A stretch of 11,461 nt of DNA from Baffinella frigidus (lineage: Eukaryota > Cryptophyceae > Cryptomonadales > Baffinellaceae): NCBI GenBank assembly GCA_026770585.1, contig MU646344.1, forward strand, positions 943,172 to 954,632, written 5' to 3'. Below the pieces are notes generated by a model. That model was not told the origin of the DNA, made no database searches, and was given only the letters and a program-made list of their open reading frames with translations. A program made the position numbers and the translations under genes. Numbering within the stretch: the stretch's first letter is position 1; the number at the start of each line of letters is the position of its first letter. Of the stretch, positions 1 to 5,937 are shown in pieces.

Positions 1-150
1 CATAAACCATAAACCATAAACCATAAACCATAAACCATAAACCATAAACCATAAACCATAAACCATAAACCATAAACCATAAACCATAAACCATACACCC
101 CAAAACCTGAACCCTGAACCCCAAAACCTAAACCCTGAACCATAAACCAA
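1..150. repeat. CATAAAC variant telomere-like array
   Basis: Positions 1-91 are 13 perfect head-to-tail copies of the 7-mer CATAAAC. A degraded unit (CATACAC) and mixed CCCTGAA/CCCAAAA/CCATAAA units follow to about 150. CATAAAC differs by one base from CCCTAAA-type telomeric units (CCATAAA against CCCTAAA). The C-rich strand reads 5'->3' from the left edge, as expected near a left chromosome end. That it is subtelomeric is inference. Confidence 0.9.
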
Positions 151-198
151 CTCGAGGAGATTTCTGATTGGAAGGGCGGAAACCTGGTAGATCCTAAA

Positions 199-388
199 CC
201 ACTCGAGAATGCTAGAGGGGCATATTTACATGTGGGGTTGTAAATATGTGTACCAGGATAAGGTAGAGTAACCTCCTGACTGTGCAATGTGAGCAGAGTC
301 ACGTGACCATTCAACGAAAGTTACTACACAAATGCCCTCTTTTAAAAGAACATCGATTTAAATAGGCCCCTCTAGCATCCTCGGGTGG
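199..388. mobile_element. MITE-like inverted-repeat element Q
   Basis: The arms starting CCACTCGAGAATGCTAGAGG (199) and ending in the near reverse complement (to 388) pair over roughly 30 bp with a few mismatches. There is no coding potential between them. The element sits inside telomere-like repeat (CCTAAA before, AACCCTAAA after). A target duplication cannot be defined because the flanks are repetitive. It is called a non-autonomous DNA transposon from structure only. Confidence 0.65.
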
Positions 389-433
389 AACCCTAAATCC
401 TGCACTCTGAATCCTTTTGGGTCGGGCACCTGG

Positions 434-595
434 CCACACAGCGGGCCACGAAAGGATTTTCGGCCCAAGTCGGGCCGAGTTTCCGTTACCTTATCCGTAG
501 GAACCCCCCTATGCCCCTACGGGTTGCCTAGCGTAGGGTCGTAGGTCTCAACGCTGAAGGGTTATTCAGAAACCCCATCGAAGTCCGCTGTGTGG
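434..595 (+). mobile_element. MITE family A, copy 1
   Basis: The terminal inverted repeats CCACACAGCGG / CCGCTGTGTGG are perfect over 11 bp. Two further copies occur at 1895-2041 and, inverted, at 10216-10377. All share the interior CCTTATCCGTAGGAACC, CCCTACGGGTTGCCTA and GTAGGTCT blocks. Length is 162 bp with no ORF. No clear target-site duplication is visible. Multiple copies with shared ends support a mobile element. Confidence 0.8.
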
Positions 596-659
596 GATTA
601 CGAGGTGCATGACGCGGATGGGCTTGACTCCAAAACCTAACGCGCCTTTACGAATCGTC

Positions 660-1005
660 AACTCTGAACTCTAAATCCTCAATCCTCAATCCTCAACCCC
701 ACCTGAATCCTAAACCCGGGCCCTGATTCCTGAAACCTGAAACCTGAACCTTGAACCCTGAACCCTAAGCCCTAAACCCTAAACACTAAGCCCTAAACCC
801 TAAACCATAAACCCTAAACCCTAAACCCTACACCCTAGACCCTAACCCCTAAACCCTAGACCCTAAACCCTACACCCTACACCCTAAACCCTAAACCCCA
901 AACCTTCAACCCTAAACCCTACACCCTAAACCATAAACCCTATACCCTCAACCCTAAACCCTACACCCCAAACCTTCAGCCCTAAACCCTGACCCCCTAA
1001 CGCTC
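660..1005. repeat. Degenerate CCCTAAA telomere-like array
   Basis: This is a long run of CCCTAAA and its variants (CCCTACA, CCCTAGA, CCCTGAA, CCTCAAT), best conserved at about 760-990. The C-strand orientation matches the array at the left edge. Degeneracy suggests an old subtelomeric or interstitial tract rather than an active terminus. Confidence 0.9.
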
Positions 1006-1230
1006 CATTCTCCGGAAGGGTAAGCGATCTCGTGTTGGCCAACAATAAAATGAAGTAAGAAGTGCGTGGGAAAACGGTCGGTGGAACGTTCATGTATATC
1101 AAGAACCTCAGGGGGAAACGGTCGGTGGGAGGTTCTCAAAATTGAGAACCGCCACTCAGAACGCGTCGTTCTTAACAGAACCGTTTCTTATAAATGAGGT
1201 TCCCCTGTGGAAGATTTTTGAAGCTTGGAA
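1006..1230. other. Unassigned spacer with short repeats
   Basis: No gene is recognised here. Visible features are the duplicated AAACGGTCGGTGG (around 1073 and 1116) and a 9-bp stem GGTTCTCAA / TTGAGAACC with a two-base spacer at 1131-1150. The reading frames crossing it are short and unlike known proteins. Confidence 0.4.
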
Positions 1231-1238
1231 GTGTGAGT

Positions 1239-1294
1239 GGGGGGACCACTCGCAGAGTGGGGGGACCACTCGCAGAGTTGGGGGACCACTCGCA
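1239..1294. repeat. 20-bp minisatellite, about 2.7 units
   Basis: The unit GGGGACCACTCGCAGAGTGG starts at 1241 and repeats at 1261 and, partially, at 1281, with one base change in the second unit. The first unit is preceded by GTGAGTGG. Confidence 0.9.
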
Positions 1295-1401
1295 CCTCGC
1301 AAACTGACACGTGGCGGGATGATGGTGACTCTAGACCAGATTGCTGCTCAGTCGCAGCCTCGGTGGAGGTGCACACATGGCGGCCGTGTTGGCAGTAACA
1401 A

Positions 1402-1403
<2 letters not shown>

Positions 1404-1442
<39 letters not shown>

Positions 1443-1509
1443 TCTCTCGCTCGCTCTCTCTCCCTCCCTCTCCCTCCCTCCCTCCCTCCCTCTCTCTCTC
1501 TCTCCCTTT
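1404..1509. repeat. CT / CCCT microsatellite
   Basis: This is an almost pure pyrimidine run: (TC)n to 1440, then mixed TCTCGC, CCCT and CCCTC units, then (TC)n again. It ends in CCCTTTCAG, so it resembles an extreme polypyrimidine tract before a 3' splice site. Long reading frames across it encode only serine/leucine or arginine/glutamate repeats and are not genes. Confidence 0.95.
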
Positions 1510-1512
1510 CAG

Positions 1513-1575
1513 GTGACGCGAGACAGGATGATGCACGCGTACCACAAGAGGTGGCCCCAGTACGACTTCGCTACG
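1513..1575 (+). pseudogene. Exon-like fragment after CT tract (unknown gene)
   Basis: An acceptor-like pyrimidine tract and CAG (to 1512) are followed by 21 open codons, reading VTRDRMMHAYHKRWPQYDFAT. A GT dinucleotide lies at 1576. The composition (H, Y, K, W, Q, D) looks coding, but I recognise no family. Element B begins only 14 bases further on. It could be an exon of the same broken gene as the fragment at 3536, with matching phase 0, but nothing here proves that. A chance open frame is possible at this length. Confidence 0.25.
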
Positions 1576-1588
1576 GTCTCTTCCCCAC

Positions 1589-1779
1589 CACTAGCAACCC
1601 GTAGCAGCTTATATCCGGATCGTGTACTGTAGTAAATTTCGGCCGAATCAAGGAAATATCCTTGGTATTTCCCGTCAGCAATTATAGATCCTCAGGGTTT
1701 CCTACCGAAGGGTCATGGGAAAGATTTAAAAAAAACGAATCCTTGCAAGGATCCGGAAAGCTGCTACGGGTTGCTGGTG
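1589..1779. mobile_element. MITE-like element B
   Basis: The perfect 18-bp inverted repeat AGCAACCCGTAGCAGCTT (1593-1610) pairs with 1758-1775. It extends to about 22 bp with one mismatch (CACT/CACC). The interior is AT-richer than the surroundings, holds a 14-bp palindrome ATCCTTGCAAGGAT at 1739-1752, and has no ORF. It lies just after the exon-like fragment ending at 1575. Confidence 0.75.
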
Positions 1780-1791
1780 ACAAATACCCAA

Positions 1792-1894
1792 TATCACTTA
1801 AGTGGCGAGTAGCCTAATACGCTCATCCTTAGGGCTATGCAGGGGGCTACGCTGCTTCGTGAGTCATTAACGACCCGCTCGCCAGCCACTTGGG
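1792..1894. mobile_element. Degraded MITE family C copy
   Basis: TATCACTTAAGTGGCGAGTAGCC at the left resembles the family C end (TATCCCTTAAGTGGCCAGTAGG), and CTCGCCAGCCACTTGGG at the right resembles its inverse. The right tip is missing where family A copy 2 starts at 1895. The interior has diverged and lost the CCTACCGTAGG core. Confidence 0.55.
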
Positions 1895-2041
1895 CCACAC
1901 AGCGGGCTACCTCGGAATCAAGCTATTTCCGGTTACCTTATCCGTAGGAACCCCGCCGTGCCCCTACGGGTTGCCTACCGTAGGGTCCTAGGTCTTAACG
2001 CGTAGGGGTTATTCAAAATCCCTTCGAAGTCCGCTGTGTGG
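1895..2041 (+). mobile_element. MITE family A, copy 2
   Basis: The same 11-bp ends CCACACAGCGG / CCGCTGTGTGG flank 147 bp. The interior matches copy 1 (CCTTATCCGTAGGAACCCC, CCCTACGGGTTGCCTA) and keeps the intact core CCTACCGTAGG at 1974-1984 followed by GTCCTAGGTC. It abuts the degraded family C element on its left. Confidence 0.8.
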
Positions 2042-2141
2042 GTATCACTCTGCTCTATCCAAGAGCTCCAACAGCTCCCGAGGCGGGCCCATCCAACGCT
2101 AGACCGCAGGGTGTCTTACCCCGTCTTTAACGTGCCTCTCC

Positions 2142-2254
2142 GTGAGACCCCGCTTGGGAGGAGAGAGGCCGCGCCGGCCCAGGCCCAACCACGAGCGAGA
2201 TCTAAGATACCTTCATTATCAGTCAACCACCGAGGCTCATCACCTTTCCGACCG
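2142..2254 (+). repeat. Dispersed repeat I, copy 1
   Basis: Starting GTGAGACCCCGCTTGGGAGG, this block is closely similar to the reverse complement of 7264-7373. Shared blocks include GAGAGGCCGCGCCGGCC, TACCTTCATTA and GGCTCATCACCT. The open frames across it have low complexity (R, P, A). The element type is unknown; no terminal repeats are visible. Confidence 0.7.
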
Positions 2255-2321
2255 TGTAGCGCCACGCTGTCCGTCCTGCGACAAGTACAGGGGTACCTCG
2301 CTCACAAGAAACCGCCTCCCC

Positions 2322-2508
2322 CTAGGACCCTACAATAGCCCTATGCCCAGGGTCCTATGGTGGTCCTAGTGGCTATACGTCTCGAGGTAGTGAATTCACT
2401 GTACAATCAGTGGATTTGTACCAGATTATAGCCTGGTCAAACGGCCCAGACGTATAGCCACTAGGGCCCTACAATAGCCCTATGCCCAGGGTCCTATGGT
2501 GGTCCTAG
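2322..2508. repeat. 48-bp direct repeat flanking insert P
   Basis: The two copies are 2322-2369 and 2461-2508, starting CTAGGACCCTACAATAGCC and CTAGGGCCCTACAATAGCC. They are identical at 47 of 48 positions. This is far too long for an ordinary target-site duplication, so a replication or recombination event at the hairpin is more likely. Confidence 0.85.
2370..2460. mobile_element. 91-bp inverted-repeat insert P within D1
   Basis: The ends TGGCTATACGTCT / AGACGTATAGCCA are a perfect 13-bp inverted repeat, extended by CTAG on both sides. The insert holds a 12-bp palindrome AGTGAATTCACT at 2389-2400. It is flanked by a 48-bp direct repeat (2322-2369 and 2461-2508, one mismatch) of the D-family core. 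Confidence 0.7.
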
Positions 2509-2559
2509 GGGGGGGGCAGTTTCTTCTGAGCGAGGTACCCATGTAGCCAGGTGTACGTG

Positions 2560-2673
2560 TACACGGGCTCATAATAAAACGCCCCCCACTAGGATCCTAC
2601 GTGAGCCCTATGCCTAGGGCCCTATGGTGGTTCTAGGGGGTGGGCGTTTTCTTATGAGCGAGGTACCCCTGTA
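2560..2673 (+). mobile_element. MITE family D, copy 2
   Basis: The right arm GGCGTTTTCTTATGAGCG...CCCCTGTA is typical of family D. The left arm (TACACGGGCTCATAATAAAACGCC) is diverged. The core GCCCTATGCCTAGGGCCCTA is present. It is bounded by TA on both sides and lies 14 bp after D1. Confidence 0.75.
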
Positions 2674-2691
2674 GCATTTTTCGATGCCACG

Positions 2692-2700
2692 CAGGTGAGT
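2692..2700 (+). other. Consensus-like 5' splice site
   Basis: CAG|GTGAGT is a strong match to the spliceosomal donor consensus. It lies in 50 bp of non-repeat sequence between D2 and C1. It may mark the end of an exon of the gene remnant continuing at 3536, but the upstream exon is too disturbed to define. Confidence 0.3.
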
Positions 2701-2723
2701 GTTCCTCTTTGCGAGCTTGTGTC

Positions 2724-2828
2724 TATCCCTTAAGTGGCCAGTAGGCTCATACGCCCTACCGTAGGGCCCTAGGACCTGCCTAGGACCTCTTTCGTTTCAA
2801 TTTTGACCGGCTAGCCACTTGAGGGATA
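2724..2828 (+). mobile_element. MITE family C, copy 1 (TA-flanked)
   Basis: The terminal repeats TCCCTTAAGTGGCCAGTAG / CTAGCCACTTGAGGGA are flanked by TA on both sides (2724-2725, 2827-2828), as expected for Tc1/mariner-type target duplication. The interior carries CCTACCGTAGGGCCCTAGG. There is no ORF. Confidence 0.8.
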
Positions 2829-2832
2829 GGGC

Positions 2833-2949
2833 TACCTCAATCATGAGAAACCGCCCGCCCCCCCCTTAGGACCACCATAGGGCCCTAGGCATAGGCCTAC
2901 TGTAGAGTCCTAGCGGTGGGTGGTTTCTTATGAGCGAGGTACCCCAGTA
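2833..2949 (-). mobile_element. MITE family D, copy 3 (inverted core)
   Basis: It is bounded by TA at 2833-2834 and 2948-2949. Arms read CTCAATCATGAGAAACCGCC and GGTTTCTTATGAGCGAGG. The core reads ACCACCATAGGGCCCTAGGC, which is the reverse complement of the D5 core, so this copy is inserted in the opposite orientation. It lies 4 bp from C1. Confidence 0.8.
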
Positions 2950-2981
2950 GTGTTTGCTTCCTTCTGACAATACGAACGCGG

Positions 2982-3096
2982 TGCAGGGGTACCTCGCTCA
3001 TAAGAAACCACCTCCCCCTAGGACCCTACTGTAGGACCATGCCTAGGGTCACATGGTGGTCCTATGGGGGGGGGCGGTTTCTTATGAGCGAGGTAC
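2982..3096 (+). mobile_element. MITE family D, copy 4
   Basis: Arms AGGGGTACCTCGCTCATAAG and CTTATGAGCGAGGTAC enclose the core CCTACTGTAGG (3025-3035) and ATGCCTAGGGTC. The right tip is replaced by the start of element E, so the usual CCCTGTA end is missing. Confidence 0.8.
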
Positions 3097-3238
3097 AGGG
3101 GTTGCTCGAAATTAAGGACACGCACCGCCCCTAGGGTGGGCCTATGCTCTTAGGACGAGCCCTACTGTAGGACCCCAAAGCGGTGCGTGTCCTCAATTCA
3201 GTGTCTTCAATATCGTGCCCTGGATTTCGAGTAACCTC
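3097..3238. mobile_element. MITE-like element E
   Basis: The outer arms GGTTGCTCGAAAT / ATTTCGAGTAACC (one mismatch) and the inner arms AGGACACGCACCGC / GCGGTGCGTGTCCT (perfect) nest in one hairpin of about 140 bp. The interior contains CCTACTGTAGG at 3161-3171. It is sandwiched between D4 and C2. Confidence 0.7.
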
Positions 3239-3522
3239 TATCCCTTAAGTGGCCAGTAGGCGCATACACCCTACCGTAGGGCCCTAGGACCTGCCTCGGA
3301 CCTCTTGGCCGTCAAATTTGACTGCCTGGCCACTTTCATAGGGCAACCTTCGGAAAGTTCGATAGTTTCCCTACGGATTTAGGTAGGACCTACCTACCGT
3401 AGGCTGTAGGGCTCCTAGGACCAAAATGTCCTAGGAGTTTGGCCTACGGTAGGAGGTCCTAGGCAATGCCGTAGGAGAAACTACCCAACTTTCCAAAGGT
3501 TTCGCGACTAACTTAAGGGATA
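3239..3522 (+). mobile_element. MITE family C copy 2, split by element F
   Basis: The left end TATCCCTTAAGTGGCC (3239) and right end AAGGGATA (to 3522) are rejoined if 3336-3514 is removed, giving GGCCACTT|AAGGGATA, the exact inverse of the left end. TA flanks both sides. The core CCTACCGTAGGGCCCTAGG lies at 3270-3288. This is a clear nested insertion. Confidence 0.8.
3336..3510. mobile_element. MITE-like element F nested in C2
   Basis: The imperfect arms (CTTCGGAAAGTT..TAGTTTC..CCTACGG and its near inverse at 3469-3500) form a long hairpin. ACTT occurs directly before (3332-3335) and after (3511-3514), fitting a 4-bp target duplication. The right half carries a 35-bp block (3441-3475) identical to part of element G at 11385-11419. 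Confidence 0.75.
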
Positions 3523-3535
3523 CCATGCCTGGCAG

Positions 3536-3824
3536 CACAAGGGATATGGCACGGCGAAACACATGGCCGCGATCCACAGGGAGGGGCCCTGCCCGATCCA
3601 CCGCAGGACGTTCGCCCCCCTCAAGCACATGGACCTTATCTCAGAAAACGAGTTCTAAAACTCGTTTTCTTAAGTCAATTCCCCTACGAATTCGTCAACT
3701 TATTCTTTACTTTCCGCTTAACTTGACAAATTTGAAGGGGAATTGACTTAAGAAAATGAGTTTTAGAACTCGTTTTCTGAGATAAAAGCACATGGACCCG
3801 TCGCGCTTCCCCGAGCCTGAGTAA
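3536..3824 (+). pseudogene. 3' exon fragment disrupted by MITE H
   Basis: After an acceptor-like CCTGGCAG (to 3535), an open frame runs 3536-3635. It contains [19 protein letters not shown] and ends in LKHMD. At 3636 the 150-bp element H is inserted. The 13 bases AAGCACATGGACC occur both before it (3623-3635) and after it (3786-3798). Ignoring the insertion and one duplicate, the same frame continues at 3799 as PSRFPEPE and ends in TAA at 3822-3824. In the present sequence the frame stops inside H at 3656-3658, because the insertion adds 163 bp, not a multiple of three. I do not recognise the protein. Upstream exons are not defined; the 5' side is entirely MITE sequence. Confidence 0.4.
3636..3785. 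mobile_element. MITE H with 13-bp target duplication
   Basis: It is 150 bp long and starts TTATCTCAGAAAACGAGTTC. Its 49-bp terminal inverted repeats match at 48 positions, so it is recent or conserved. AAGCACATGGACC is repeated exactly at 3623-3635 and 3786-3798, defining the insertion site precisely. The arms also contain the sub-palindrome GAGTTCTAAAACTC. It is AT-rich compared with its GC-rich target. No ORF. A 13-bp duplication is longer than typical hAT (8) or Mutator-like (about 9-11) duplications. Confidence 0.9.
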
Positions 3825-3870
3825 ACTCCTTCAATCCATCCGCCGTCAGAACACCTCACCTCCCACATGC

Positions 3871-3991
3871 TACAGGGGTTCCTCGCTCACGAGAAACCGC
3901 CTCCCCCTAGGACCCTACAGTAGGCCTATGCCTAGGGCCCTATGGTGGTCCTAGGGGGTTGGGCGTTTCTTATGGGCGAGGTACCCCTGTA
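3871..3991 (+). mobile_element. MITE family D, copy 5
   Basis: Ends TACAGGGGTTCCTCGCTC / GGGCGAGGTACCCCTGTA include the flanking TA at both sides. The core reads CCTACAGTAGG (3914-3924) then CCTATGCCTAGGGCCC. It lies 44 bp from the stop codon of the minus-strand bL28m gene, so it is probably within or next to that gene's 3' UTR. Confidence 0.8.
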
Positions 3992-4035
3992 CCTCTGGCA
4001 GCTGCAGCCGCGCCCCTAGGTTGCGCGGGCGCGCC

Positions 4036-5190
4036 CTATTTAGGGGTCTTGTAGCACGTGTACACATCGAGGTTGTACGACGTGTTACGAATCAGGGGCG
4101 TCGCGATCTTGAGCTGTGGCAATGGTTCCTCGCCCGCCGCCAGCCGCCGCCTCTGCTCGATCACCTGTGTCCCCACGCCCCGCACAACATCAGCACTCGC
4201 GCAGCCGCGCTCGCCCCGACCGTGCAAGACACGCACACGCAGTGCCAGCGCGCCAGAACGGCCGGGCAGGATGCTGTGTGCGAGACAGCGTCACGGAATC
4301 GCCGCGTTCGAGGGGAGGCAACCTGCTTCTTGAGCCACGAGCCGAAGAGGGAGTCGATCTTGACGTCCCTGGTGTTGACCAGGTAGTTGTCGAGCCCGCC
4401 CTCCTTGTCGATGCACTTGAGCACGTTCGTTGTCACCTGCCGTACAGAGCGCCACGCCGCGTCAGCTTCGCGCGCTGGGTGCCTGCCTCACAGCGTTGCT
4501 CGGGCCGCCTCGGTTGGTGCTGCGCGCGATACCTAGAAGCATGAGGGTAGACAGCAGAGCAGGTGCGGAGGGTTGGGGGCGGACGATGCGGCAGCATGGT
4601 TGGGCCTCAGGTTGAACGCGCCAGCAGCGCGGGTTTGGGGGGTTGTGGTCTTGGGGGGAGTGGGGGAGGGGATCGACCCGGAGTTTGAGCAACGAGTCGA
4701 ACACGTCGCTCCACAGCCGCTTGGTGTGCGAGTTCGGCAACCAGGTCCGCCGCGTCCTGTCATGCCAGTGCCGCGCGTCAGACCGTGCGCGCCGCCAGCG
4801 CCCTCACTGGAAATGGTGCGCCTGGAGAGCCCAAGGGCCCCGGGCAAGGCGGCTGCCGCAGTTCAGGGAGCCTGGGCGCTCGAGCGCGCAGGGAAGGGAA
4901 TTGCACTTGTTTTCGGCGTGACTGACGGAGTTCCCGAAGTTGATGCCCTTGCCGCCGTACAGCGCGCGCTGCACACACCGTGCCGACGCGGGTTAGGTGG
5001 CTGGTCCCAAGCAGGAGCTGGGTGTGCATGCGTGCTGCACGGCAGTTGGAGGGCGGGAAGGCAGGGGCGGGCTGCGGGGGCTGGAGATTACATCGGCGCG
5101 GCCCGGCCGGGCGCGCTCAAAGGAGGCGAGGAACGAGGACGGGTTCAGGCAGCGCCGCAGGAAGGAGGCTCCTCCCCCAGCACTCGCCAT
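4036..5190 (-). CDS. Mitochondrial large-subunit ribosomal protein bL28m
   Basis: This is a structural protein of the mitoribosome large subunit. Five exons join in frame on the minus strand: 5092-5190, 4907-4968, 4678-4756, 4323-4436 and 4036-4164 (TAG), giving 160 aa. All introns are GT-AG (123, 150, 241, 158 nt), with weak donors after GT. Residues 1-33, starting MASAGGGASFLRRC, are Arg/Ser/Ala-rich with few acids, like a mitochondrial transit peptide. Then comes the L28 core: LYGGKGINFGNSVSHAENK, TRRTWLPNSHTKRLWSDV and CIDKEGGLDNYL. The ~70-residue tail after EGGLDNYL suits mitochondrial rather than bacterial L28. The start is the first ATG in frame after an upstream region without coding signal. 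A plastid L28 is the main alternative. No key family residue is missing and the gene looks functional despite its repeat-rich surroundings. Confidence 0.93.
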
Positions 5191-5234
5191 GATCCTGGTT
5201 TTCAAAGTCAATTTTCGCGGCTAAGTGGTGACAT

Positions 5235-5273
5235 AGGTTGTGAGCCTCGGCAAATAATCGAGGCTCACAACCT
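5235..5273. promoter_or_regulatory. Perfect hairpin upstream of bL28m
   Basis: The 15-bp arms AGGTTGTGAGCCTCG (5235-5249) and CGAGGCTCACAACCT (5259-5273) are perfect inverse copies around a 9-base spacer. The hairpin starts 45 bp upstream of the bL28m start codon, so it lies in the likely 5' UTR or promoter. It could be a protein-binding site or just the remnant of an inverted-repeat element. GAGCCTCA-type sequences recur elsewhere in the window's repeats. Confidence 0.5.
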
Positions 5274-5282
5274 GTAAGAGGC

Positions 5283-5937
5283 GGGTTGACTGATTTCACC
5301 TAAACCTCACACCCCCTCACATTCCCTGCCCTTTTGGAATCTTATTCCCTCTTGACATCTGGGGTATCCGTGGCTGGAGCTCTTATGCTCCAACCATGGG
5401 ATACCATGAGCCTCATAACGGCTGACTTGGGCTCGGTGTGTGTGCGAGCCTGTACCTTTTTGGTCTAACTCCAACACCCCAAGAGAGCCACCCTTGATCC
5501 CCTCTTCACGAGCCTCTGCACTGGAGAGCTAAACGCGATCCGAAAGCAAAGATGCTTTCTCTGCAGTCCTTTGCAGTCCTTTCTACGGAAGGGCGCATCG
5601 TTGGCATATGTTGGGAGAAATTAAAACCTGCAGGACCTAAAGGACTTTCTGCGTCTTTGTACGGAATTTACGACCTAAAGGACCTAAAGGGCGTTGTCTT
5701 GGGCTATGTTGGGAGCATTTAAAACCCAAAAGACCTAAAGATTTTTCTGCAGATCTTTTCTACGGAAGGGCGTGTCGTTGGGCTATGTTGGGAGCATTTA
5801 AAACCTAAAAGACCTCAAGGACCTAAAGGACCTAAAGGACTGTTGTTGTTTCTGACGCTTGGATTGCCCTGAATTTTGCTGACTTCCGAACAGAAAATGC
5901 AAACAAAACCACATTTATCTCTTCTCATCTTTTGGTG
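5283..5937 (+). repeat. Composite dispersed repeat J, copy 1
   Basis: Starting GACTGATTTCAC, this copy holds a hairpin head (5363-5405), a conserved GGCTGACTTGGG..TCGGTGTGTGTGCGAG block, AGCTAAACGCGATCCGAAAGC, CTGCAGTCCTTTCTACGG with TCGTTGG..TATGTTGGGAG, and (AAAGGACCT)-type tails. The same order recurs from 5938 and partly at 6985-7200. No ORF with coding character. The structured head plus simple-repeat tail is reminiscent of a SINE, but no convincing Pol III boxes are seen. Confidence 0.7.
5363..5405 (+). ncRNA. Possible structured head of repeat J
   Basis: GGTATCC at 5363 pairs with GGATACC at 5399-5405. An inner stem TGGAGC/GCTCCA closes a six-base loop (TCTTAT), and TGG/CCA pairs lie between. 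The second copy at 5987-6029 keeps the outer stem but its inner stem is damaged. Whether it is transcribed is unknown; it could be only a DNA palindrome. Confidence 0.3.

Larger units (their letters stand above)
2286..2545 (+). mobile_element. MITE family D copy 1 (interrupted)
   Basis: The left end TACAGGGGTACCTCGCTC (2286) and right end GCGAGGTACCCATGTA (to 2545) are inverted repeats continuing inward as AAGAAACCGCC / GGCAGTTTCTT. Ends coincide with TA, as in the other D copies, which suggests TA target duplication. The core is duplicated (2322-2369 and 2461-2508) around a 91-bp inverted-repeat insert, giving 260 bp instead of the usual ~115-120. Confidence 0.75.

Noticed and set aside
1142-1604. 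Open frames on both strands across the CT microsatellite
   Set aside because: They encode only SLSLSL, SRSLSLP or RERERE repeats from simple sequence; no coding evidence beyond the short segment after 1512.
1792-2049. TATCACT on both sides of the C-remnant plus family A copy 2 as a target duplication
   Set aside because: Only 7 bp, and the left copy is part of the family C end itself, so chance is likely.
2255-2700. Reading RCPSCDK near 2265 as the start of a C2H2 zinc finger continuing into later exon fragments
   Set aside because: The required histidine spacing is not met, the phase does not match the 3536 exon, and if elements D1 and D2 are set aside the frame meets a stop (AAG TAG).
4165-4322. 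CAGGT at both ends of bL28m intron 4 as evidence of an introner-type insertion
   Set aside because: The other three introns lack such repeats, and CAG|GT is expected at normal splice junctions.
4116-5277. Several plus-strand frames of 60-234 codons over the GC-rich region
   Set aside because: They are antisense to the bL28m exons and introns, have low-complexity A/R/P/G composition, and match nothing; GC-rich coding DNA often leaves open antisense frames.
5363-5430. tRNA gene or tRNA-derived SINE head
   Set aside because: There is a 7-bp terminal stem, but the fold is a single hairpin rather than a cloverleaf, and convincing A and B boxes are missing.
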